Source of the DNA: Pyrenopolyporus hunteri
Lineage: Eukaryota; Ascomycota; Sordariomycetes; Xylariales; Hypoxylaceae
DNA: 64,000 bases
NCBI GenBank assembly: GCA_902806595.1
Contig: CADCXC010000037.1
Location: forward strand, 62,001 to 126,000
Direction: 5' to 3'
In this document: positions 19,767-30,458 of the stretch, one piece after another
Position numbering within the stretch: the stretch's first letter is position 1
Layout of the letters: every line of letters starts with the position of its first letter
Made by a program: the position numbers and the translations under genes
The notes under the pieces: model-generated
The model's database searches: none
What the model was told of the DNA's origin: nothing
Seen by the model: the letters and a program-made list of their open reading frames with translations, nothing else

Positions 19767-22700
19767 ATATTAACTCAGTCTATGCGACGGTAAGTGCATG
19801 GGCATGGGAGGTCAATGGTGTTATAATCGATCGCCGCTGTCGTCGATACATCGATGTACGTAGGTAAAATTGATGGAATTGAGGTGTTGCTTTCCCTGTA
19901 ACTTTTCCTTGTACCTGACTTATCAGTAGGTACCTCTCTGCTCGGGCGCTGATACCGACGAAATTTTTGGCCAAAGCGCCCCGATAAGATAAGAAAACAG
20001 CCCTCATTTCTTGCCCCAAAAGCCTTAGATCGGCGCGATACACAAAACCCGATTCCCGACAACTCTAAATTCCTAAAAACAAAACCCTTTCCTTAATCAT
20101 TATGTTCTATGTGTACCTATATACTCACGTTGAAATGGTATGAATGAGTTACCTATGAGATTGGTTACAAATCGAAGTTTATTATCTACCTACTAGGCAA
20201 CTAAACAGAGCCCAGAAAACCAGAAAACCAGAAATTTTAGTCTTCACAGCAAGTATTCTGTCATCATTTCTAACTCTCCTCATCTTTCATCTTCGTGTTA
20301 CGTACTCAGGTAGTGAGGCGTTACATTCACTCCACTGGCAGAAAGGCACTATTCTGCCATATCTCATGAATATGAGTGTAATATGCCCTAGAACATCACA
20401 AGAACGTACGTGTACGGCCTCAAAAGAGAGAGCCTACGTCATAATCAACACAGTCGATACGAAAAACTAAGCAGAGGTTCCGAGCTCTAAAAATCCAGGT
20501 GATTTCCCGATTTCTTGTTTCACAAGACATGCCTTACAGCCAACTGAGACATTGTAAACTGTAACAAGTCACTTCCTAGGATTTATCTACCGGAATGGTG
20601 ATAATATAGTCGGATATTGCCAATATAAGCTCACTGGTAAGAAAGCTTCACGAAATATCAATATTATTAGGTTCATCTCCACGTGAGGTCCTTTCATAAC
20701 CCACCACGGCCTAATAGCGTCTTCACAAACCTGTATACGTTCTTGCGCTCCGCACATTGCCAGGGTGATAGGTAATAGACCCTAGTCCAGGTGACACGCA
20801 TTGGCTGAAGGCCCTGTTCACCTGGGCGTCCGTAGATCTCAGCAGTTCAATAAACGGATACCTACTATGTGAAGTCGACGACCTAGACCCTGTAGAACCA
20901 GTTATTTTTATGCGGAATTGGGGCTCAAAATCCTCATTGAACTACATACGGGTCTAATTCCGGTCTTACTATGGTGTGTCCTTTTCGACCATCACGTACG
21001 GGTCTCCGTAGATTCTCCACAATGCGTGTAACATTGAAGATATAGTCAGAGTAATCATGGCAGAGCGTGACACGACGCTAATAGCTATTGTTCTGTGATT
21101 CACTCCTATATGTCCTCAAGGTCCCGTTGCCCGAGGTAGGAGAGCCTTCCTGTACAACCTCACTTGAGTCTGATTGGCTGGTACCTAACCCACGAAGTTG
21201 GTTTTCGCATACCTGGAAATGTGCTGTAACCTCAGGTGATCCTCTCGCTCGTAGGGAGAAACAAGCTTACATGGGTATAAATTTAGAAAGACGATATACG
21301 TCTAGTTATACAATTCGATTGGTTAGGGCTTGTTCACTAGAACATTCAATGCCGGCGTGCTTTTTCGTGTCTCTAATAGGCAATTAGGTACCTTAGGTAG
21401 GTATTTATGTAGGTACATGGTAGATGAAATTCGAAGCTCAATAGTTTGAAGGGACACCCCCACCTCACAGTTGTTAAGGTGGGCAACTCAACTCGCTGCG
21501 TATTAGCCCGAAGCGACATTTAACTTACAAATAACCAGGCCTTATAAAGGATTTTATATTACTTACTCGGGTAGAGATAATGGTCATATAATGGATATAT
21601 GATGGATAGCTCTACTCGAAATCCGCCCATTATCACTTGAGTCGAAGACGGCGTGCGGCGTGCTTATGGGACGCAGCATAAAACGTTTAAGCTCAGCTTG
21701 CCTACCCTAAACGCATTTGCGGTATTCCCCGGCAGCTAACCACCTCGCCGGGACATACGCGGGGTCCCCAGAGGACACGATGGATCAAGATGCTACACAC
21801 TTGACGTTATGACCTATTGAACCGTTCGTCCGTTCGCTCAACGCCAAGGTTGTGTCGCACCTTGCCCAACACGTACCAGATCTGTTGAGACGCCGGCTTA
21901 TTATCTCTTAACGTATGATCTTGCGAAGCTCACCCCGAACCAATGCGGCGGCGCCAGAGATGCGGGAGTCGACGCGCATAAGCCAACGGACTGTCCCGCC
22001 AAGCCGACGAGTATCTTATGTCCGAAACAGGTAATTATAACCCCGATGTTAGTTCATCAAGAACGCCGATGTATAGCTATTTGTAGAGGTCGAGCTATGC
22101 GGCTGCTCTTTGTCCCTCCTAGCGGGCTTCCATTGACCCGTACCGGATTGATGGTTAATACGGCGCAGCGTCCAGCTCCAACGTTCGAGGGTTATCCTTA
22201 TTAGGTATGTTCGTAAGCATCCAGACGCCGTGATAGAATTTCTCCGCAGTGCGGGGAAAAGCAGGGCATCCTAAACCAACACAGTCAGTTACTATACAGT
22301 GGTCAACTCGTGTGGCAAGGCTTCTTTCCAATGAGATTACCTACATGTAGACGCCGTGAAACCGGAAGATGATTGCAAGCCCCGGGGGCGTCGTATGTGG
22401 ACCTACCGATAATTACTGGCGTAGGTATGACCTCAATAGAGGCCTATGACATGTAAGTTATCTACATGTAGGACCCTGCCTATGTGCTACAACCACAGCA
22501 GCAGAGCAGCTAAGTTCCCCATCCCGTCCATTATATTCGTTCTTCGTGTATCCCAGATGCGGGGCAAGGAACACAATCTCCTTGAGTAGGTAATACCTAC
22601 CTACCTGGGTGCTCATCTACACACCATGTATCATAGATAGCTACAAATAGTAATTTGAGGCCCCGCTTTCAGGACTCGAGCTTCTCGCAGCGCATCCATG

Positions 22701-23567
22701 GCTACCTACACCATGTGGGCGAAGCATTGACAACTGTTCAGAGCTACTATAGTACAGCTACACTACCAGACGGCCTAGGTGTGAGGGGCAACTATGCCGA
22801 TATAGAGCTATGTAGTCGGTGTAGACGTTAAAACAGTAGTAAGGTTAAGGACGCGGACTAGCTACGCAAGCTACGAAAGTGTGACAGATCGTTTCTGCTT
22901 AGTCGGCCAATGAAGTAAACTCCCGCAACTCCTTTGGTATGGATACCCCCGAGAGAGTCCCCTTGCGTCCTTGTGTCCGGGAAAAGTGGCGATGCTGCAT
23001 TCGTTAGTTTGGAATCCACCCGTGCGCCATGAGGCGATGGGACTATGTATAAGGCAGATGCATATGTACGTACGTGTAGTAATTACCCTTAGATACATTT
23101 CATGTGTACCTCCTATCTTAGGGAGATTCATCTACCTACCTATGTAACCTTAACTGCTATAAGGCAGGATGAGGTATCCAAATAGAGGTCGATAGAATTT
23201 GCTCCTATTATATAGTGTACAGACGGGGAGCATTCCCGTATTCGGCGACGTAACAACCAATATGTATTGAGTGGTGCTACGGCGAGGTATAACGTCAGAG
23301 GGTTTGGCTATCACTTGGAAGACAATTCTTCTTTTTCTTCTTTTTCTTCTTCTTTTTCTTTTAACTACATGTAGGTAGGTACCTAGGTACTTTAGAAAAA
23401 GAAGAATATGGTACTCCATAATAGGTAGTTCAAGTGCATTGGTACTTGGTTGCAGCTTCATCTGACGATGCCCCGACCCTGGTAGAGCTACGGTACTGCT
23501 AACAAAAGATAGGGAGTCTAGTGACCCGTACGTGCCCCACCTAACGGTACCGACGGTGGGCCATTTG
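19767..23567. other. Long gene-free stretch upstream of the Tbf1-like gene
   Basis: Almost 3.8 kb without a supported gene. ORFs reach only about 100 codons and resemble nothing. TAGGTA-type motifs occur at about 21385-21420, 22587-22610 and 23370-23392, and a pyrimidine-rich TTCTTC/TTTTTC tract at 23326-23361. The promoter of the Tbf1-like gene must lie at the left end. No tRNA or rRNA signature was found. Confidence 0.5.
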
Positions 23568-24188
23568 ACCCAAACCGCCAAACCGCCAAAACTCATGGTT
23601 TCATAGTCTGATTACACAGTAGGCCCGCACTATGCGCTATACTGTATTTTTTTTAGGTGCTAAGTCCACTATAATTACAGCGTACTTAGCGTTCTACTAT
23701 AGTACCTTCGTATATAGTGCTCATATGTCCTAGTCACTGTGAGCACACACTGTTAAACACTACTATCAACACCACTCTAAACACCACTATAAACACCACT
23801 ATAAACACCACTCTAAACACCACTCTAAACACCACTATAAACACCACTATAATTACAGGGCATTTAGGCTCAATCGCCCTATTATAAATATATGTCTTAT
23901 AGCGTTTAAGGTCGCTGTCGCTTAGTATATTATTTGCGTACGTATAGCTTACGAAAGTGCGCTGTAATTTAGTAGCTATAGAGCGCTGGAAGCTTGAAAT
24001 TAGTGAAGTATAAGAACATGTTTTGATTGGTCAAATTGGTTTGGTGTAATAAGGCGCTGAATGCCCTAGAGTGCGCTGTAATTATAGTGGACCTAGCACC
24101 TAAAAAAAATACAGTATAGCGCATAGTGCGGGCCTACTGTGTAATCAGACTATGAAACCATGAGTTTTGGCGGTTTGGCGGTTTCGGG
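23568..24188. mobile_element. Non-autonomous inverted-repeat element (MITE-like), 621 bp
   Basis: The two ends are 115-bp inverted repeats (23568-23682 and 24074-24188) that differ at only three positions by eye, all the rest matching, including an identical run of eight T/A. Both are flanked by CATTTG (23562-23567 and 24189-24194), a plausible 6-bp target-site duplication. The interior encodes no transposase; it carries a 14-bp tandem repeat and a third copy of the subterminal motif CCACTATAATTACAG. This is the architecture of a MITE from a cut-and-paste DNA transposon. Superfamily cannot be set without knowing the parent element. Near-identical ends and normal base composition suggest recent insertion without RIP. 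Confidence 0.85.
23756..23860. repeat. 14-bp minisatellite inside the inverted-repeat element
   Basis: About seven copies of a unit of the form AACACCACTMTAAA... (C or A at the variable base), ending in the subterminal motif ACTATAATTACAG. Internal tandem repeats of this kind are frequent in fungal MITEs and may vary in copy number. Confidence 0.8.
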
Positions 24189-24546
24189 CATTTGGGCCAG
24201 GGTAGTACCACCTATGCAGCAGCGACCGCCCCGCCGTCGCCACGCAGCGAACCCCCCCGTCGAGCCAATTACCCCGCCTTTTATCTCATTTGGAACTTGG
24301 TCCATACAAAGATTCGAGCGGCGGCCCTCCTCCTTTCTCCAAACTACATATATTGTGGCTTCGTCTGCCCTCGGACCTCGAACCAGTCCTCGAGCCAGTC
24401 CTCGAACCAGTCCCCGAACCAGTCCCTCTCGCATTGCAGAGTGCCGAAGTCCCAGTACCACAATAACACAAGTTCGACGCAGGTCTTCGATTCTCTTACC
24501 CCTTGCATAACGGACCTAACTTGACCACCCAACTTGACCACCCAAC
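24189..24546. promoter_or_regulatory. Upstream region of the aldehyde dehydrogenase, with a 12-bp repeat
   Basis: Between the MITE and the ALDH start codon. Bases 24377-24426 contain four copies of a 12-base unit (cctcgaaccagt, with single changes). Just before the ATG, ACTTGACCACCCA is directly repeated. These are candidate promoter or leader elements; no factor can be named. Confidence 0.5.
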
Positions 24547-26427
24547 ATGCCTCTCTCCGTGCAGCTGAAGACGCCAATCACTGGCGAATACACCCAGCCA
24601 ACCGGCCTGTAAGTCAGCACTAAATAGCAGCAACCCACTAGGCTCACGTCCCCATTCCCCTAAATCCAGTATAACTCTGGGCTACCTGAGACACTTGAGC
24701 CTCCGAGCCTCTTCTCTTTCCACGTCCGCCCTTTAACTGACACTTTCTCTTTCTGCCCCTATTTAGATTCATCAACAATGAGTGGGTCGAGGGTGTTGAT
24801 AAGAAGACCTTCGAAGTCATCAACCCCACGAATGAGGAAGTTATCTGCTCCGTGTGCGAGGCTACGGAGAAAGACGTCGACCTGGCAGTAGCCGCAGCCC
24901 GAAAAGCGTTCGAAGGCTCGTGGCGGAAGACTACTCCTCAGCAGCGAGGAATTTACCTTACAAAGCTCGCCGATCTCGTCCAGAAGAATCTAGATCTGTT
25001 GGCTGCTGTCGAATCCCTCGACAATGGCAAGGCGATTTCCATGGCCAGGGGCGACGTTAACGCCGTTGTTGGCTGTATCAGATACTATGGCGGCTGGGCC
25101 GACAAGATTGAGGGTAAGACTATCGATATCGACCACGAGTCTTTCCACTATACCCGACAAGAGCCGGTATGTCTTAAAACCAATACTTCTATTCCTATTA
25201 CTATGAGTATGCGGTACTGACAATTCCTAGATTGGAGTTTGCGGGCAAATTATCCCCTGGAACTTCCCCTTGTTGATGTTAGCCTGGAAAATCGGACCTG
25301 CCCTCGCGACCGGAAACACGGTTGTCTTGAAGACCGCTGAGCAGACGCCTCTTTCTGCTCTTGTCTTCGCCAACTTCGTCAAGGAGGCAGGCTTCCCCCC
25401 CGGTGTTCTCAACATCATTTCCGGTATCGGCAAAGTAGCTGGTGCTGCCATCTCTTCGCACATGGACATTGACAAGGTCGCATTCACCGGCTCTACCATC
25501 GTTGGCCGCAGCATCATGAAGGCCGCGGCGTCCTCTAACCTCAAGAAGGTCACCCTAGAACTAGGCGGAAAGTCCCCCAACATCGTATTCAACGATGCGG
25601 ATATCGAGAAGGCCATTTTCTGGGTCAACTTCGGTATTTACTTCAACCACGGCCAAACTTGCTGTGCCGGTTCCCGTGTGTACGTACAGGAGGGTATCTA
25701 CGACAAGTTTGTCGAGGCTTTCAAGAAGCGTGCTCAAGAAAACACCGTTGGCGACCCCTTCGACGAGAAGACTTTCCAGGGTCCCCAGGTCAGCAAGTTA
25801 CAATACGACCGAATCATGGGATACATTGAGGAGGGCAAGAAGAGCGGCGCTACCATCGAGACGGGAGGCGAGCGTCACGGAGACAAGGGCTACTACATCA
25901 AGCCCACTATCTTCACCAACGTCACTCACAACATGAAGATCATGCAAGAGGAGATTTTCGGACCCGTTGTCGCCTTAGCCAAGTTCAAGACCGAAGAAGA
26001 GGTTATACATCTAGCCAACGACAGCGCTTACGGTTTAGCCGCCGCCGTCCACACTAATGACCTCAACACTGCTATCCGTGTTAGCAACGAGCTACGTGCG
26101 GGCACCGTCTGGGTTAACAGTAGGCCTTCCCATTTAAATCCCTCTTCTATATTCTCGATCAGATATGTGCTAACAAGTCGTGTCACCTACAGACTACAAC
26201 ATGCTCCACCACCAATTACCATTGTAAGTACCCTCGACCGTTAATTCCAAGTCCTCCGGTCTCCCCGTGGAGTTCGGATTTTGCTATCACATCAAGCAAA
26301 CGCTGACCCGTATGATAGTGGCGGTTACAAGGAGAGCGGTATCGGCCGCGAACTCGGCGAGGCGGCGCTCGCCAACTACACGCAGAACAAGTCGGTGGCC
26401 ATCAGGCTGTCAGGCCCCATCTTCTAG
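24547..26427 (+). CDS. NAD(P)-dependent aldehyde dehydrogenase (ALDH1/2 type)
   Basis: Five exons, 24547-24608, 24767-25166, 25231-26119, 26193-26223 and 26319-26427, in phases 2, 0, 1 and 2, give 496 residues, the usual length for the class. The enzyme oxidises aldehydes to acids, in fungi typically acetaldehyde during ethanol use (aldA/ALD4-6 type). Motifs in order: IGVCGQIIPWNFP substrate/cofactor entrance at 155-167, the FTGSTIVG Rossmann turn, general base Glu264 in LELGGKSP, nucleophile Cys298 in GQTCCAGSR, EEIFGPV near 395, and the C-terminal FGGYKESGIGRELGE oligomerisation strand. There is no mitochondrial presequence, so a cytosolic enzyme is inferred. Exon 4 is only 31 nt. The start MPLSVQLKTP is standard for fungal family members. 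Confidence 0.95.
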
Positions 26428-29400
26428 GCGTGAAAATAAAAAAAAATTAAATAAAGTTAAATGTGAAAGTGTGCATTATTTACCATGTATGTATGGGTTG
26501 TCTACGATATCCAGGTCGGGTTTACAACACGAATGAACGAGATAGTAGGAAATCGGTTCCTACATGTACGAATATCAGCTAGCTAGTGTACTAGGAAGTG
26601 TATTCCTTGGCGAAATATGATAGTCAGTTGCACTACATTCATTCCGGCGAGATCAATATCGTCCCTGTAATAACCGGGGAATATGTAAGCCGGTGGATTA
26701 TGCTAAGAGTATCTACAAAGGTTCTCTCTTTTTATATATGAATAGGTAGGTAACTTGATGTGAAAATTCGGCGATTTTAAATGGCGTTAAAATGGAAAAG
26801 AGGATTGGATCTCGACCTGATCTAAAGAGAGCCCCTTTTATATAAACTCGTTGCCCCCCTGCATGTGTTGCGTAACCTTGAACCGTTGGGTATAAGGGAC
26901 TTTATTTAAACTACCTACCTACCTATATGACACATCTTAAGACCTTTCCCTTGGGAAACTCAGACGGGCCAAATGAGGTCGGCCGTTCAATGTCTTTCTT
27001 GAGTTGCTAGTGAGCATAGGATTTTGTGTTTGATGACTTTGGGCCCGGCTTGAATATAGCTAGGTATGTTCACTCTGAACTAAGTTTATGGGGGCACATA
27101 TTAATATTTCTTATTATTGAGACGTGAACCACGCAGATGCCTGGATAAATACTTGGATTTCGTCTTTGAGCACATGGAATTCCCCTGAGATTAGGCATAT
27201 TTTGGCCTTAGTTTTTGAGCTCATTACATTTAGTGTATCTACTAATAGCCTGTACAGGTCATGCAGAGCCAGGTATTAAACTTGAAAGGGTCCTGAAGTC
27301 CTATTTTTATGAATTGATTACGGCGCAAGTTTAGCCTTGTGACGAGAATGACTTTCGCAACCACCTATCCGGTTACGCGGCCACCCTCTCGAAATGGCGT
27401 CAGAATACAATAGTCAGTGCGTGTGTATCCTAAGATGGTGTATACAACTACGGGCTCATGGCGCCACTTATGAGAATTCCGCTATCATGAGAATCCTCAG
27501 CAGTCATAAGAAGGGCAGGTGAAATCATTTAGGGGCAACACTTGGCTCTAGAACGTCTACACACCCACGAGAAGAGATCTAAGTGTTGAAATCGGCGAGC
27601 CGAGGTATTCTATCAACTATTCGGTCTATTTATAGACGAGAAGACAGAAAGTGTAAAAAAAGGGGCTACGTGACTACTCGATCATATAACGTATAATCCT
27701 AATAGACAATATTTTTCTACGCCACGTATCTACCAGGTACCTATTTTTACATATCAGACCTCCTTATGACTTAGATTCCAGACGGCCACAGCATTTTGGC
27801 TCTTTCTCTCTCTTTTGTAGATGACTCACCCGGACAACTAGGTGTTTCCGCACTTTTCACCTTCTCCATGGCTGACGACCAAGCCAAGGGGTCTCGGATG
27901 AACCATGTGGACGTTGGTTGAGGCTAAGCAAATGTGGCACTAGACGCTAACCAGTATATGCTTAGGCAGCTGTTTGCGGTTTACCACAGCAGTAGTAGGT
28001 GGTGCTTTTTCTGAAGATGAACCATACGTTTTTCTTTTTCTTTTTTTTATACAAACGTTATCCTATCGATAAGTATGAGCTGGTAGGCTGGGCCGGGTTT
28101 GATCGAGGAGGTACAACAGCTATGCGCGGTTAAGATAGCCACCTCTGCCTAATGGAGGGCAAAGGGTTTCAGTTGCCTTGAAGCCCGCCCCTCTCTCAAG
28201 AAAAAGGCCATTTATCACCTGTTTGGTAATAGGAATGGATATTCGAGTGGCAAAAGCCCAAGTAACAGCACCCATGCCTTAATCACCCCCGGCGCCCCCT
28301 AATTTCGTTGATGCCTAAATCGCCCTTTCCATGGTTGTTTAGCTATGTCCTGGTGGTGTCGACGTGGGTACGGTTATCGATTATTCACGGTTGAGCGCAA
28401 CGAAGGCGATAAGATGAGGAGGGTTGGGGGCGGCGACATAAGGGGCTGATTCCAAGAACCCTAGTGCTGAGGGTAGGGGGAAATGAGGCCTCTTATGGGA
28501 AGCTTCTTTTTCTTGGTTTGGTCATACCTCCACCAGACCGTCTGAAGGATTCCAGTCCTTGAGTCGAACATTGATAGACAACCCGGGGGCTGATGACCTT
28601 GAAATAAATCAACCTTGACTTTGTTGATGGATGGGGCTGAGCTGAGGGCCCCCCGGCTGTTATCAGTTCATCAGGTCGACCGTCCAGCTGTCGCCCAGGT
28701 GGATCAGCTGAGGGTCTGTGCGCATGATTGAACCGGGTACGTACCCCTGCTTCTCCGTGCTTATGCGATGCGGCCGTGATGGACCTTGGAAAACGCAATC
28801 CTGATTGGCTGTCCGCCCGCGCACGGTCCAGGGGTCATCGCATTAATGCTGCATCATCGCGCATAAGCGCAACCCGCTGGTTGCGCCTCTTTCGAAGTTC
28901 ATGCATTAAATCAATACATAGAGTTATTCCGATGGTTTCTAAGTTTCAAGCTTCAACAATCTCGTCTTGAAATGAAGCCATCAGCTCAGTTCATACTCTA
29001 AGGACACCCGAACTAGCCCTTCACTCGAGATTATGGCCCCGGCCCTTGGATGACGGATGATGTTTTTCCAGTTTCTCGGCTAAGGCCCCTTTCAACCTAG
29101 TGACCAGCCCATCTTCTGAGACACAGTAAGGAAACTCGAAGTCAACTGAGGGACTCTCGACTTTCGCGCTTCAGGTGCTTCGCGGCGGATGACGTATCGG
29201 TGAATACCTCGTCAATATACAGCCTCCTTCTCGAGGCTAAGATGAAGGCTAAAATGAAAAGATGTTCGCCCAAGCCTGGGCGGGATGGCTCATCTGGTGT
29301 ACCTGGCGCTGTCGGCCACCCCCATGGATAGAACTGGGGACTAGACATCCTCGCCCTCCATTACATCTTTGTCAACTGGGTGAGCCATGAGGTTCATCCG

Positions 29401-29756
29401 CGAAACCTCGTGATATCGAACCCCCTAGATTTTAGACTTCGTCTCTTAGTTTCCAGCTCTTACCATAGCCTCGTGGGGAGGCCTGTCAAGGCCTGTCAAA
29501 GTAGTTGCCTGTACGGGTTGCCCGTTGTAGTTCGCTTTATAATGAGGCTCGTCGCATTTTCGTCGAGCCAGATCTTGGCTCCTGTATCTCTTCTCATTCG
29601 CTTTCATATTTTACTAGCTTCCGCAGCTGCATCTGCACTCCACATACGCAGCCCGCAATCCATCCAGTCGGAACCCGCCCTTGCCTTACTGATCGTCACA
29701 TTTTTTACCACCTTGCGTTGACCCTCGGGTAGAGGGACGCGCTGTCAGCTCTCCAT
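26428..29756. other. Gene-free stretch
   Basis: This 3.3-kb stretch follows the ALDH gene and precedes the first coiled-coil gene, both on the plus strand. It includes a TACCTACCTACC run near 26910-26925. No ORF over 113 codons and no recognisable domain, RNA or repeat element is seen. Confidence 0.5.
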
Positions 29757-30458
29757 ATGTTCGAATACTGCATCAGAACAGCTCCGTCACCTCGGCCGCA
29801 CTTCGCGCGTTCTCAGTCCTTCGCGCATCATCATGATCGTCGTCATCGTTATTACTACCACACACCATGCCCCGAAAACTGCGCCAGGGTCTCGCTCGAC
29901 CAATGGAACAACCTATGCGACCAGAATAAGAATTTCATCGAGTCCAACGAGACCTTGACCCGCGAAAACCAGACCCTGAAGAGCGACCTCGAAGCCTCCG
30001 CTCAAGAGAACAGCCGCCTCGTCGCTCATAACCAGGGACTAACCGACGAGATCGGAGGGCTTCGACGGTCGCGCTCTCAGGACAGCGAAAAATTGGAAAG
30101 CTTCCGGAGGCGGGTGGCCGCCCTCAAGCTAGAGGTCGACCAGAAAGACAGGGACATCAGCCGCCTGCAGAAGGAGAACGAAAACATGCACACGCGCGTT
30201 CGGGTCATGACGGAGACGGTCTCGGAGGAGACGCGGAGGAACGCCAAGCTGGACGCGGATTTGCTCACCTGGCAGAAGAGAGCCGACAAGTTCCAGAGCC
30301 TGTACGAGGACGTCAGAACCAAGCTTGAAAAAGTGAGGCGCCTCCTCGTCGCGCGCACGACGGAGCTCGAGGAGAGAAACACCTTCATCGAGGAACAGCG
30401 TCGTGTGCTGCGCGGGTTCGGGGCACTCCCCCCGCGTCGTCGGTATAGCTTCGTGTGA
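29757..30458 (+). CDS. Hypothetical coiled-coil protein, 233 aa
   Basis: Single exon with ATG start. Residues 1-45 are His/Arg/Tyr-rich and contain CPENCARVS. Residues 48-220 form an almost unbroken heptad-type helix rich in Glu, Lys, Arg, Leu and Asn, with a break near the FRRRVAALK segment (about 115-123). The end is basic and short (PPRRRYSFV). No catalytic or membrane segment is present, so a scaffold or dimerising role is inferred. High coding GC and a clean codon pattern against AT-neutral flanks support a real gene. A second coiled-coil gene lies 4 kb downstream on the same strand. The specific function is unknown. Confidence 0.7.
   Translation: MFEYCIRTAPSPRPHFARSQSFAHHHDRRHRYYYHTPCPENCARVSLDQWNNLCDQNKNFIESNETLTRENQTLKSDLEASAQENSRLVAHNQGLTDEIGGLRRSRSQDSEKLESFRRRVAALKLEVDQKDRDISRLQKENENMHTRVRVMTETVSEETRRNAKLDADLLTWQKRADKFQSLYEDVRTKLEKVRRLLVARTTELEERNTFIEEQRRVLRGFGALPPRRRYSFV

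Noticed and set aside
23326..23361. TTCTTC tract as a possible microsatellite gene regulator
   Set aside because: Simple pyrimidine tract with irregular units; no evidence for function.
23150..24510. Facing ORFs starting MSFGGLAV at 23596 (-) and 24160 (+)
   Set aside because: They begin in the two inverted ends of the MITE-like element, which explains their shared start; the remainder is unrelated and low-quality sequence.
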